The notes under the pieces: generated by a model
The model's input: the letters and a program-made list of their open reading frames with translations, nothing else
Database searches by the model: none
Told to the model about the DNA's origin: nothing
Translations under genes and position numbers: made by a program
DNA from: JAXDAY01 sp034679345
GTDB taxonomy: Bacteria; Eisenbacteria; RBG-16-71-46; CAIMUX01; VGJL01
Direction: 5' to 3'
NCBI GenBank assembly: GCA_034679345.1
Contig: JAXDAY010000019.1
Span: 204,304 to 268,303, forward strand
Length of the DNA: 64,000 bases
Part shown: piece after piece, positions 26,617-37,666 of the stretch
Numbering within the stretch: the first letter of the stretch is position 1
How the letters are laid out: the number at the start of each line of letters is the position of its first letter

Positions 26617-29385
26617 ATGAGAGCTCGTCTCGCCAGCTTGATCCTTGCAGCGTCAATCCTCGCCACCGGCGTCGCCGCCTCCGCGAGTCTTGTCGATCCG
26701 TCGCGGCTGCCCGGCGGAGTCCGGTCGGTCGCCTCGGTCGAAGGGATCCACGAGTACGCCCTGCCGAATGGACTGCGCGTGATCCTCTTCCCCGATCCCT
26801 CGAAGCAGACCACCACGGTCTGCGTCACCTACATCGTTGGATCGCGGCACGAGGCCTACGGCGAGACGGGAATGGCCCATCTCCTCGAGCACCTGATGTT
26901 CAAGGGGAGCGCGAATCATCCGGACATACCGGGAGAGCTGACGGCCCACGGCTGCCGCCCCAATGGGTCGACATGGTTCGATCGCACGAACTACTTCGAG
27001 ACCTTCGCCGCCACCGAGGAGAACCTCTCCTGGGCCTTGGAGATGGAGGCCGACCGGATGGTCAACAGCTTCATCGCGCAGAAGGATCTCGACAGCGAGA
27101 TGACCGTCGTTCGAAACGAGTTCGAGTCGGGCGAGAACGACCCGACGGCGGTCCTCGAGGAGCGGGTCTTCTCGACCGCCTATCTCTGGCACAACTACGG
27201 CAACTCGACCATCGGCTGCCGCGCCGACATCGAGAACGTGCCGATCGAGCGGCTCCAGGCCTTCTACAGGAAGTGGTATCAGCCCGACAACGCCGTTCTC
27301 GTCATCGCCGGGAAGTTCGATGCCGAGAAGACCCTCGGACTGGTCCAGTCGAGCTTCGGGAAGATTCCGCGCCCCCAGCGCTCGATCGAGCGCACCTACA
27401 CCGCGGAGCCGCCCCAGGACGGGGAACGGACGGTGACGCTCCGCCGGGTTGGCGACACCCAGGCGGTGGCCGTGGCCTACCATGTCCCGGCCGGATCCCA
27501 CCCCGACTTCGCGGCGATCGAGGTCCTCGCCTCGATCCTGAACGAGGAACCTTCGGGTCGTCTCTACAAGGATCTCGTCGAGACGAAGAAGGCCGTGGAC
27601 GTGCGCGCGACGGCCTATCAGCTTGCGGAGCCAGGGATGCTCGTCGCCAGCGCCGAGGTTCGCTCCGATCGCCCGCTGGAGGAGGCGCGCCGCTCGATGC
27701 TCGATGCGGTCGAAGGCGTCGCGGAGGGCGGGGTGACAGCGGCGGAGCTGGCGCGCGCCCAAGAGGGGCTCCTGAAAGACTGGGAGATGGCGATGCTCAA
27801 CTCCCAGCGCGCCGCGATCGGCCTGTCGGAGTGGGCGGCGATGGGGGATTGGAGGCTGCTCTTCCTCCACCGTGACCGGCTTCGCGCCGTCACGGCGGAG
27901 GACGTCCAGCGGGTCGCGCGGACCTACCTGGTCGAGAACAACCGCACCGTCGGGACCTTCATACCCACCGAGGCGCCGGAACGGGCCGAAGTCCCGCCGA
28001 CGACCGACGTCGCCGCGATGGTGAAGGACTACCGGGGCGGGGAGGAGATCGTCCAGGGCGAGGAGTTCGATACCTCCCCGGAGGCGATCGAGCGCCAGGT
28101 GATCCGCCGCACGCTCCCGAGCGGTCTGCGTCTCGTCATGCTTCCCAAGAAGACTCGGGGAGGCGCCGTCCAGGCGAACCTGAACCTCCGTTTCGGGGAC
28201 GAATCGAGCCTCCGCGGCACGGCGCGCGTCGCCGAACTGACGGGCTCGATGCTGATGCGCGGAACGCTGAAGCGCACGCGCCAGGAGATCCAGGACGAAA
28301 CCGACCGGCTCCGCGCGCGGCTCTTCGCCGGGGGAGGAGCCGGATACGCCTTCGCGAACCTGCAGACGACCCGCGAGAATCTCGCGGAGGCGATGGGGCT
28401 CGCCGTGGAGATCCTCCGGGAACCTGCGTTCCCGGACTCGGAGTTCGACACGATGAAGCAGGAGCGGCTCCTCCGCCTGGAAGAGGCGAAGACCGACCCG
28501 GGGGCCAAGGCGTTCACCGCGCTGCAGCGCCACTTGAGGCCGTACCCGAAGGACGATGTGCGTTACACGCCCACGCCGGAGGAATCGATCGTCGAGGTCG
28601 AGGCGGTGACTCTGCAGGAAGCCCGCGAGTTCCATGGATCCTTCTACGGGGCCTCCGATGGCTCGCTCGTGATCGTGGGCGACTTCGATCCCGGCGACGT
28701 GGAGCCGCTTGCCGCAAGGATTCTCGGCGACTGGAAGTCGCCACGTCCCTATGCGCGGATCCAGGATCCCTTCGAGGCCCGGCCGGTGATCGATGAGCGG
28801 ATCGAGACGCCCGACAAGGAGAGCGCCGTCATGGCGGCAGGGCTTCGAATGGAGCTGCGCGACGACGATCCCGACTATCCGGCCCTCGCTCTGGCGAACT
28901 TCATGACAGGCGGAGGCTTTCTGAACTCCCGCCTCGCGACGCGGATCCGCCAGAAGGATGGGTTGAGCTACGGTGTCGGCTCGATGCTCTTCGCCAGCGC
29001 ATTCGACCGCAACGCCGGCTTCGTCACCCGCGCGATCTGCGCGCCGCAGAACGCCGAGCGGTTGGTCGCCGCCTTCAAGGAGGAGATCGACAGGATCGTT
29101 CGCGCGGGGTTCACGGACGAGGAGATCGCCGAAGCCAAGTCGGGCTATCTGCAGCAGCGTGTGGTCTCTCGCTCCCAGGACCGCGAGGTCGCCGAGACGC
29201 TCGCCGGCCGGGAGGAGGAAGAACGCGATCTCCTCTGGGACGCCGGGGTCGAGGAGCGGATTCGAAATCTCACGGGGGAGGAGATCCACGCGGCGTTCAA
29301 GCGCCACATCGACGCGGGAAAGATCAGCATCGTGCTCGCCGGCGATTTCGCGCGGGTCGGCAAAGCGGAGATGGAGACGGAGTAG
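26617..29385 (+). CDS. M16-family zinc metallopeptidase, two-domain, exported
   Basis: A 922-aa protein of the pitrilysin/insulinase family. The ATG follows AGGGGGT and starts a signal peptide (MRARLASLILAASILATGV). The N-terminal half has the inverted zinc motif HLLEH at about residues 88-92, with the third ligand Glu about 76 residues later in VVRNEFESGEND. The second half repeats the M16 fold (LTGSMLMRGTLKRTRQEI) but lacks HxxEH, as is normal for the inactive partner domain. Predicted to degrade peptides in the periplasm or on the surface. Two bases separate it from the HAD gene, so they are probably co-transcribed. Confidence 0.92.
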   Translation: MRARLASLILAASILATGVAASASLVDPSRLPGGVRSVASVEGIHEYALPNGLRVILFPDPSKQTTTVCVTYIVGSRHEAYGETGMAHLLEHLMFKGSANHPDIPGELTAHGCRPNGSTWFDRTNYFETFAATEENLSWALEMEADRMVNSFIAQKDLDSEMTVVRNEFESGENDPTAVLEERVFSTAYLWHNYGNSTIGCRADIENVPIERLQAFYRKWYQPDNAVLVIAGKFDAEKTLGLVQSSFGKIPRPQRSIERTYTAEPPQDGERTVTLRRVGDTQAVAVAYHVPAGSHPDFAAIEVLASILNEEPSGRLYKDLVETKKAVDVRATAYQLAEPGMLVASAEVRSDRPLEEARRSMLDAVEGVAEGGVTAAELARAQEGLLKDWEMAMLNSQRAAIGLSEWAAMGDWRLLFLHRDRLRAVTAEDVQRVARTYLVENNRTVGTFIPTEAPERAEVPPTTDVAAMVKDYRGGEEIVQGEEFDTSPEAIERQVIRRTLPSGLRLVMLPKKTRGGAVQANLNLRFGDESSLRGTARVAELTGSMLMRGTLKRTRQEIQDETDRLRARLFAGGGAGYAFANLQTTRENLAEAMGLAVEILREPAFPDSEFDTMKQERLLRLEEAKTDPGAKAFTALQRHLRPYPKDDVRYTPTPEESIVEVEAVTLQEAREFHGSFYGASDGSLVIVGDFDPGDVEPLAARILGDWKSPRPYARIQDPFEARPVIDERIETPDKESAVMAAGLRMELRDDDPDYPALALANFMTGGGFLNSRLATRIRQKDGLSYGVGSMLFASAFDRNAGFVTRAICAPQNAERLVAAFKEEIDRIVRAGFTDEEIAEAKSGYLQQRVVSRSQDREVAETLAGREEEERDLLWDAGVEERIRNLTGEEIHAAFKRHIDAGKISIVLAGDFARVGKAEMETE

Positions 29386-29387
29386 GG

Positions 29388-30146
29388 TTGTCGGACGGAC
29401 TGCGCCTCGACGGGCGCGTGATCGAGGCGATCCTGCTCGACCTCGACGACACAATCCTGGACGAGCGTCCCGGACGCGCCGCAGGGAATGCCGCGGGGAT
29501 CGCTTCGATCCTCGAGTCGCATCCCGGCCTCGACCACTCGACGCTCGCCGAACGGCTCGATCGCTGTTCGCGCGAGTTCTGGTCGGACCCGCGCCTCGCC
29601 CTGCCGGGCCGGCTCGACATGCGCGCCTCCAGGATAAGGATCCATGAGGCCCTCCTGGAATCGGTGGGGATCAGCGATCCAGGGCTTGCGCGGCGATCCG
29701 CCGATGCCTACTGGGTGGCGCGCGACGCGGCGCTGGCCCCGTTTCCGGGCGCGGTCGACGCTCTCGCCTCGCTTCGGGGCGCGGCGCGGCGCATGGCCCT
29801 GGTCACGAACGGCGCCGGCGCGTCGCAGCGCGCGAAGATCGAACGCTTCGATCTGGCCCGCTACTTCGACCATCTGCAGATCGAGGGGGAGTTCGGGCTC
29901 GGCAAGCCGGAAGGCGCGGTCTTCCGCAATGCCTTGGATCGGATCGGCGCCGAGCCGGAGACGAGCCTCATGGCGGGAGACAACTTCGAGATCGACATCG
30001 TGGGCGCCATCGATGCCGGGCTCGCCGCCGTCTGGATCGACAAGAATGGCGAGGGGGCTCCTCCGCGGGGAGCTCCTCGCCCGCACGGAATCCTGCTCAC
30101 GATCGCCACGCTGCCGGATTTGCTGAAAAACGGAAGCGGGGGATGA
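29388..30146 (+). CDS. HAD-superfamily hydrolase, subfamily IA
   Basis: A 252-aa cytosolic phosphohydrolase. All HAD motifs are present: DLDDTI (nucleophile and acid-base Asp), TNGAGA (motif II), the Lys in GKPEGAVF (motif III), and GDNFEIDIVGAIDAG (motif IV acidic pair). A helical cap lies between motifs I and II, as in YjjG or phosphoglycolate-phosphatase-like enzymes. The start appears to be TTG at 29388, with GGAG eight bases upstream inside the end of the M16 gene; a GTG at residue 11 is a possible alternative. The stop overlaps the GrpB-family start (ATGA). Substrate not predictable. Confidence 0.88.
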   Translation: MSDGLRLDGRVIEAILLDLDDTILDERPGRAAGNAAGIASILESHPGLDHSTLAERLDRCSREFWSDPRLALPGRLDMRASRIRIHEALLESVGISDPGLARRSADAYWVARDAALAPFPGAVDALASLRGAARRMALVTNGAGASQRAKIERFDLARYFDHLQIEGEFGLGKPEGAVFRNALDRIGAEPETSLMAGDNFEIDIVGAIDAGLAAVWIDKNGEGAPPRGAPRPHGILLTIATLPDLLKNGSGG

Positions 30147-30656
30147 TCGCCACCGACTCCAGGATCTGGAAGAGCCTGGGTTGTCCGAAGGGGATCGTTC
30201 GGATCGTGGCGCACCGCTGGGAGTGGGCATGGCTCTTCGAAGCGCTCGCCGCTGAGATCCGCGCTGCTTGCGCCGGCAGGATCTCGGCTCTGGAGCACAT
30301 CGGGAGCACCGCGGTTCCGGGCCTGGCTGCCAAGCCGATCCTCGATGTCATGCCCGGAATCGACCATCCGGCTGACGGGGAGGCGATGATCGCCCCGATG
30401 ACGCGGCTCGGCTTCGAGTACCGTGGGGAGCAGGGGATTCCGGGGCGGTTCTTCTTCGTGCTCGATCGCGCAGAGGAACGCCTTGTCCACGCGCACACCT
30501 TCATCGTCGGCTCAACCGATTGGAGTCGCCACCTCGCGTTCCGTGACCTGCTGCGCCGCAATCCGGTGGAAGCGCGGGCCTACGAGGCCCTGAAGCGGGA
30601 GCTGGCCCGCCAGTTCCCGAGTGATCGCAACGCCTACACCGACGCGAAAAGCCCCT

Positions 30657-32483
<1,827 letters not shown>

Positions 32484-32909
32484 GGGCGATTGGTATCAGG
32501 TCACCCGGCCGCGGTCCAGTGCTCGAGATCCGCCTAACGCGGGAGAAATTGGCCAGACGCGGAAGCCGACTCGTCTATCCGCGTCTGGTCGCCCCTCATT
32601 TGCTGCTTACGCGCGCAATCCCACGGAACGGTCGATCGAACCACAGTCGCTCGGAGAAGCTTTGTCGAACTCGCTGCTCTTGTCGCTCTCGCCGGGGCCT
32701 TTTGGACCGCTCGGCGGGTAGCCCCCCCTAGAAGTCCTCGAGCACCGAAGTCGGTGTGCAGCAGTTTGCGGATCCTGGCCCGCGTGAGTAAGAATGCAGG
32801 TTTTGTGACAGGTTTCTCAATCAGGCGTTTCCTGACTGTCAGGGTCGAAAAACCTGAGATAAGCAGGACGAAGGGACCGGTTTGCCCGGCAAAATTGCAC
32901 CGCAGGGGG
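32484..32909 (+). other. Gene-free spacer between the MutS-like gene and the response regulator
   Basis: These 426 bases hold no convincing gene. A minus-strand open frame (32534-32932) has no ribosome site and no recognisable content. The only structure seen is a cluster of TCAGG/CCTGA inverted repeats at 32821-32843. Promoter elements for the MutS-like gene should lie at its left end. Confidence 0.45.
32821..32843. repeat. Nested inverted repeats TCAGG/CCTGA
   Basis: TCAGG-N5-CCTGA and CCTGAC-T-GTCAGG overlap and share the middle arm, so two alternative hairpins or a protein-binding palindrome are possible. It lies about 66 bases past the response-regulator stop. No T run follows on either strand, so it is not a standard intrinsic terminator. 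Confidence 0.4.
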
Positions 32910-33554
32910 TCAGAGCTGCGTGAGCCCTTCACGAATGGCGTATTTCGTCAATGTTGCGATATTATCCGCGTGTAGTTTCTCCATGATCTGGCGGCGGTGC
33001 GTCTCGACCGTCTTGCCGCTGATTCCGAGGCGCAAGGCGACCTCCTTTGTCGAGTGCCCCTCGGCGATCAATTGCAGAACCTCCCGCTCCCGGCTCGTCA
33101 GAGTCGGGAATCCCGTGGCTCCTTCCGAAGTCAGCCCCCTCAGGAACTCCCCGACGACCACCCCCGCGATCGCGGGGGAGAGATATGCCTGGCCGTCCAT
33201 GACAGTCCGGATCGCACGCGCCAGCTCCTCGCCGGCGCAATCCTTCAAGAGGTAGCCGGAGGCGCCGGCCTTGAACATCTGATGGACGAACCTGCGATCG
33301 GAGTACATCGAGAGAGCGATGATTCGCACGGACGAATCGGCGGCCCGTACCTGGATTGTGGCGTCGATGCCATTCAGCTCGGGCATCGACACATCCATGA
33401 TGACGACATCGGGGTGCAGCTCACGGGCCATCTGGACCGCCTCTCTGCCGTTTCCCGCTTCGCCCACGACGCTCATCCCAGGCAGCGCCGAGATGAGGGA
33501 CCGGAGGCCCTGTCGCAAGATCGTGTGATCGTCCGCGAGCAGAATGCGGATCAT
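32910..33554 (-). CDS. NarL/FixJ-family response regulator
   Basis: A 214-aa two-component transcription factor. The receiver domain (1-120) has the acidic pair in LLADDH, the phospho-acceptor Asp in VVIMDVSMPELNG, the conserved Thr/Ser in IIALSMYSD and the Lys in GYLLKD. The C-terminal LuxR-type helix-turn-helix reads TSREREVLQLIAEGHS, then KEVALRLGISGKTVETHR. Its ATG overlaps the stop of the histidine kinase (ATGA), so the pair is a co-translated two-component system. Target genes cannot be seen, but the system may regulate itself or the SH3 gene on the other side of the kinase. Confidence 0.95.
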   Translation of the reverse strand: MIRILLADDHTILRQGLRSLISALPGMSVVGEAGNGREAVQMARELHPDVVIMDVSMPELNGIDATIQVRAADSSVRIIALSMYSDRRFVHQMFKAGASGYLLKDCAGEELARAIRTVMDGQAYLSPAIAGVVVGEFLRGLTSEGATGFPTLTSREREVLQLIAEGHSTKEVALRLGISGKTVETHRRQIMEKLHADNIATLTKYAIREGLTQL

Positions 33555-36500
33555 CGGAGAGCCTCCTTGCCGGACGGCGCGTCGGGACCGTGAGCCACCG
33601 TGATCGTGGCGGTCGTTCCCCCCCCCGGACGTGATGCGATCGTCAACCGGCAGCCGAAGAGCTCGAGACGTTCCCGGATGTTGAACAGGCCGAAGCCGGC
33701 CGACTCATGCTCCGGAGAACCGAGCCCCTCGGGGTCGAATCCGATGCCGTTGTCCTCGACGGAGATCGAGCATCCTCCTTCGTAGCTGAGCGTTCGGATC
33801 ACGGCCCGAGTCGATCGAGAGTGCTTGACGACGTTCAAGAGCAGTTCTTGCACCGCACGGAACACGATCACCCGCAGGTCCAACTGTAAGGGCACCCATT
33901 GTCCCTCGGCCTCGACCACGACTTGGACCCCGTACTTGCCCTGGAATCTCTCTGCCAGCCACTCGATTGCCGGCAACAGGCCGAGATCGTAGAGGATCGG
34001 GGGGCTGATGTCGAAGGTGAGTGAACGAGCGTCCTGAAGTGTCTGATCCACCAGGCTCAGGACCTCATCGAGCTTCGAGCACTGCTCCGGGGCCGATGTG
34101 GATCGCAGGCCACTCAAGAGGAGCTTAGAGAGGACCAGCGATTGTCCGATCCGGTCGTGCAGCTCGGATGCGATTCTGCGCCGCTCCCTCTGCTCCGCCA
34201 GGGTCAGTTCCGAAGCGAGGCTTCGCAGGCGGTTCTGATAGCGGAGGATCTCCTCCTCGGCCTCCCTTCGATCGGTGATGTCGCGCAGCATCACGAGGGC
34301 CGATTCGCACTGCCCGCTCGTGTCGATCAACGGCTGGATATGGATCTCGGACCAGTGGGTTCCCGCCCTGGCCTCCTCGCTCTGCTCGAGCGAGGCCGCC
34401 TTCCGGGCGTCGATCGCCTGTCCGAGGGCGGAGATCAGAGCGCCGGGCGCCGCACGGGGGAAGAAGTCGGTCACGAAATGTCTGGAAGCCTCGTCCGGCT
34501 CGATGCCAAGGCGAACCGCGGCGCTGCGGTTTGCGAAACGGAGGACTCCCTGACGGTCGACCTGCACGATCGCGTCGTTGAACCCCTCCACCAGTCCCCG
34601 GTACCGGTCCTCGCTCTTCCTCAGATCGACCTCGACAAGGCGCCTTCGGACGATCCCTCCGAGGATTCCGGCGGCGGATCGAACCGCTGCGACTTCCAGC
34701 GGTGACCAAGTCCGACCCGAGCGATGATCGGTGATTCCCAGCACCCCCCACCAGCGCTCTCCGTTGAAGATCGGCACGAGCAGAAGAGATCGAATCCCGC
34801 TGGCGTCCAGGATCTTCCGCGTCGGCCCCGGCCACCGATCGATGGAAGACTGGAACGATTCGTTGCGACGCAGGGCCTCCGCGATCATGGCGGCGCCGGG
34901 TTGGTTCAGTGGAATCGCCCGAAGTCCCGGGGAGTCCTGCGGGAGGCCCCCATCGGGATCGACCCAACGGAAGCGTTGGACGGTGCGCTCGTTTCTGCCG
35001 CCCGGGTCCTGGATTTCATTGAGCCCGACGGAGCTGGCGCCCATCGTACGCCCCAGGCGCTCAAGAATTGTCCCGATCCCATCCTCCCACACCTCGCCCG
35101 CAAGTGCGAGATCCGCCGTGAATCCGACCGCCTCGAGGATTCGATCGCGGCGGTCGACTTCCTCCTGAGCGCGTACCCTCTCAGTCACGTCGCGCATGAT
35201 GCCCTGGAATCGCCCGTCGCTCAGCCGGGTCTTGCTGATCTCGACGAAAGCGACGCTGCCGTCGCCTCGAAGAATCTTGCGTTCGACGTGGAGAGCTTCT
35301 CCCCGGTCGAGAGCCGCGAAGTCCTTGTCGATCGAAGTTCGCTCTTCGGGAGCGGTGATTTCATAGAGGTTTGACCGAGTCAGCTCCTCCTGCGTGCATC
35401 GCAGAATCTCGGAGGCGCGGCGGTTGGCATCGAGGATCGCTCCTGCACGATCGACGAGCAGGATGCCATCGGCGGCCTGCTCCACCGCGATCCGGAGCCG
35501 TTCCTCGCTGCCTCTGAAAGCGTCCTCCGCCCGGCGCTTCCGGATGATCGCCCCGAGCGTGGAGGCGATCAGCCTCAGCGAGTGGACCTCGATCGGCCCC
35601 CAGCTCCGCTCGTTGAGGCAGTCGGCGAACTCCACGACGCCGTACCACTCCTCTCCCACAAAAATCGGAGCCAGAGCGATCGCGCGCGGCCCCAGGACTC
35701 CCAACCGCTCTCGGAGACGTGGGGGGTAGTCGCTCAGGGAGGCCGCGACATGACCCCCACGACGGAGGATCTCGACCCAGATGTGAAATCCGCCGGCGAT
35801 CAGCGGCTCTGGCTCGCGATCGTAGAAGGGACCCTGTTCGCTCCGTTCCGGCGACATCCAGCTCGCCACGGCCACCGGAAGGATCTCCCCGTCCGCTTGG
35901 CGATCGACGCGCCAAACAATCGTGCTATCGATCCCGACCGCCGTTGCGATCGCGCCTAGTGCAGCGCCGGCCGCATCCTCCCAGAGGGGGGCCGCGACCA
36001 GGTCCTCGACGGCCTGCGTCACCGTCTGCAGAACCGATCGCGGGCGGCTCAGCTCCGCGGTAAAGCGATGGCGCTCCGAGATGTCATGCAGGAATACGAT
36101 GTCGACGGAAGCCCCATTCAATCGAGTCGGGACTGCGCGGACCTCGACGGGTAGCTCTCCCGTCGGGTGGGTGAGCGTTGTCTCGTAGATTCGCGGAACC
36201 GAATCCCCCCGATGGCGGGCTGCTCGGATGGTCTCGACCAAAGCCAGGTCCGAAGGCGCCAGGACCTCGCGCAGGTGATGGCCGAGCATTGCCTCCGCGC
36301 TGGCGAACCCGGTCATCTCGGCGGCGCGCTCGTTCGCGAACAGGGCGATGCCATCCTCTGATAGGACCGTAATCCCCGCCGGTGAGGCGGCGATGATCTC
36401 CCGCCAGAGCGATTCCGCCAGCGTGGGAATCGGCTCGTCTGGCACTCCGGGCGGTTTCAGGAAGCCTCCAATCCCGTTGCTCCGGAGTCGATGGTCGCTC

Positions 36501-36682
36501 CGGCGCTGCAATTCTCGGCTCTTCGGCGGGTCAATGTCAATTGGCTCCGGAGCGGCCGAGCCGTGGTTGTCCGTTCGGGTTGGATTATGGCTCGCAGAAT
36601 GGCGGTCGCGGGAAAGGATCGCCGCGGGACCGAGATGACCGGAGAGATGGGGCCTCATCCATGGCCAAGGGCTTGCCGACAA
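33551..36682 (-). CDS. Soluble multi-PAS/GAF sensor histidine kinase (NarX/DegS-type HisKA_3)
   Basis: Up to 1043 aa, with no evident transmembrane segment. The order is PAS (~90-205), GAF (~215-370), PAS (~385-505), GAF (~515-665), PAS (~680-800), then HisKA_3 with the phospho-acceptor His in RRIASELHDRIGQSL and an HATPase with N-box VQELLLNVVKHS, G1 box DNGIGFDP and GFGLFNIRERL. PAS ends show the PAC pattern (FLHDISERHR, IMRDVTERVR, MLRDITDRRE). The extreme 5' end is uncertain: the first ~75 codons look low-complexity, and no start has a good ribosome site. It is coupled to its NarL-type regulator. It probably senses cytosolic signals such as redox, gas or small ligands through PAS/GAF, but the ligand is unknown. 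Confidence 0.9.
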   Translation of the reverse strand: MSASPWPWMRPHLSGHLGPAAILSRDRHSASHNPTRTDNHGSAAPEPIDIDPPKSRELQRRSDHRLRSNGIGGFLKPPGVPDEPIPTLAESLWREIIAASPAGITVLSEDGIALFANERAAEMTGFASAEAMLGHHLREVLAPSDLALVETIRAARHRGDSVPRIYETTLTHPTGELPVEVRAVPTRLNGASVDIVFLHDISERHRFTAELSRPRSVLQTVTQAVEDLVAAPLWEDAAGAALGAIATAVGIDSTIVWRVDRQADGEILPVAVASWMSPERSEQGPFYDREPEPLIAGGFHIWVEILRRGGHVAASLSDYPPRLRERLGVLGPRAIALAPIFVGEEWYGVVEFADCLNERSWGPIEVHSLRLIASTLGAIIRKRRAEDAFRGSEERLRIAVEQAADGILLVDRAGAILDANRRASEILRCTQEELTRSNLYEITAPEERTSIDKDFAALDRGEALHVERKILRGDGSVAFVEISKTRLSDGRFQGIMRDVTERVRAQEEVDRRDRILEAVGFTADLALAGEVWEDGIGTILERLGRTMGASSVGLNEIQDPGGRNERTVQRFRWVDPDGGLPQDSPGLRAIPLNQPGAAMIAEALRRNESFQSSIDRWPGPTRKILDASGIRSLLLVPIFNGERWWGVLGITDHRSGRTWSPLEVAAVRSAAGILGGIVRRRLVEVDLRKSEDRYRGLVEGFNDAIVQVDRQGVLRFANRSAAVRLGIEPDEASRHFVTDFFPRAAPGALISALGQAIDARKAASLEQSEEARAGTHWSEIHIQPLIDTSGQCESALVMLRDITDRREAEEEILRYQNRLRSLASELTLAEQRERRRIASELHDRIGQSLVLSKLLLSGLRSTSAPEQCSKLDEVLSLVDQTLQDARSLTFDISPPILYDLGLLPAIEWLAERFQGKYGVQVVVEAEGQWVPLQLDLRVIVFRAVQELLLNVVKHSRSTRAVIRTLSYEGGCSISVEDNGIGFDPEGLGSPEHESAGFGLFNIRERLELFGCRLTIASRPGGGTTATITVAHGPDAPSGKEALR

Positions 36683-36813
36683 TTAGTAGATGAAGTGGGT
36701 CCGGAACCGGCGAATCCCCGAGCATGGGACGCCACGCCGCACTTTCGAGCTGGACCCGGGGGGTCCGGCATTCCGAAGGTCGTCCGGGCTCGAACTGAAT
36801 GAGGTGGACTGAA

Positions 36814-37557
36814 ATGGCGCTCAAGATGATCGTTCTTGTGATCGCTCTCCTGTTCGTGACCGATGGATTCCTGCCCGCGATCGCCGCGGCGGAGGATGAA
36901 GGCAGGGCGATGCGCGTGACGGCAACGAGCCTCAACGTCCGCAGCGGACCGGAGACGGCGAAAGCCGTCGTCCGGTCGGTGCCCGAGGGCACGATCGTCA
37001 CCATCGTGGAGGACCAGGGTGAGTGGCGTCGGATCCGGTTCAGCGACGGACTGGAAGGATGGGCGCTGGCGAAGTACCTCGCGCCCGTTGGCGAGGGGGG
37101 GGCGCCTGGACGTGCCGTGCCGCCGCCGCGCGGGAAGCTCCGGGCCGAGTCTCCGCGTTATGAGAGAATCGGGGCGGACGATGGTGGCGGAGGCTCCGTG
37201 CTCGGGCCGATCCTCAAGTGGACCACCCTCGCTGGAGCGGTCGTTGCAGGTGGGCTCGCCTACTCCGAGAAACTGGAGGGCGACGACGCCTATGAGGAGT
37301 ACAAGGATCTCTTCGCGGTGGGCAAGGTCGACGATGCCGAGGTGAAGTGGATCGAGACCGGCGACCACGACGAAGAGGCGCACCTCTACGCCATCGCCGG
37401 GGGGAGCCTGTTCGGGCTCTTCCTGCTCCAGCAGTTCGTTTTCGCAGCTCGGGCCGATGACGACCGCTCGCGAGCCGAGCGGGCCACTGAGTTGCCGTTC
37501 GCCTGGGAGCTGGAACGCGGAGATGTGCGCGTCGGACTCACGATCGCGCGATTCTGA
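36814..37557 (+). CDS. Exported SH3-domain protein with two further hydrophobic segments
   Basis: A 247-aa envelope protein. The ATG at 36814 follows GAGGTGG at seven-base spacing (better placed than one 15 bases upstream) and begins a signal peptide ending IAAAEDE. A bacterial SH3 domain covers residues ~32-92 (VTATSLNVRSGP, VVRSVPEGTIVTIVEDQGEWRRIRF cut into its usual blocks, and GWALAKYLAP). Two Gly/Ala-rich hydrophobic stretches follow (LKWTTLAGAVVAGGLAY and YAIAGGSLFGLFLLQQFV). The SH3 fold suggests binding to peptidoglycan or a protein partner. Divergent from the kinase operon. Role otherwise unknown. Confidence 0.75.
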   Translation: MALKMIVLVIALLFVTDGFLPAIAAAEDEGRAMRVTATSLNVRSGPETAKAVVRSVPEGTIVTIVEDQGEWRRIRFSDGLEGWALAKYLAPVGEGGAPGRAVPPPRGKLRAESPRYERIGADDGGGGSVLGPILKWTTLAGAVVAGGLAYSEKLEGDDAYEEYKDLFAVGKVDDAEVKWIETGDHDEEAHLYAIAGGSLFGLFLLQQFVFAARADDDRSRAERATELPFAWELERGDVRVGLTIARF

Positions 37558-37666
37558 GGCGAGCGGGGGTGTGGGCAGTTTCTGACCGTCCTCACACGTC
37601 CGTCGGCGGGGTGAAGGGGGAGTTATGCAACCCCGATCAACTTCCTCAGGATCATGTCCCGGCCGG

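Noticed and set aside
26653..29454. 933-codon minus-strand frame opposite the M16 peptidase
   Set aside because: The plus strand encodes a complete M16 protein with zinc motif; the antisense frame has no family features.
32821..32843. Terminator of the response-regulator gene
   Set aside because: The hairpins are short and no T run follows on the minus strand; kept only as an inverted repeat.
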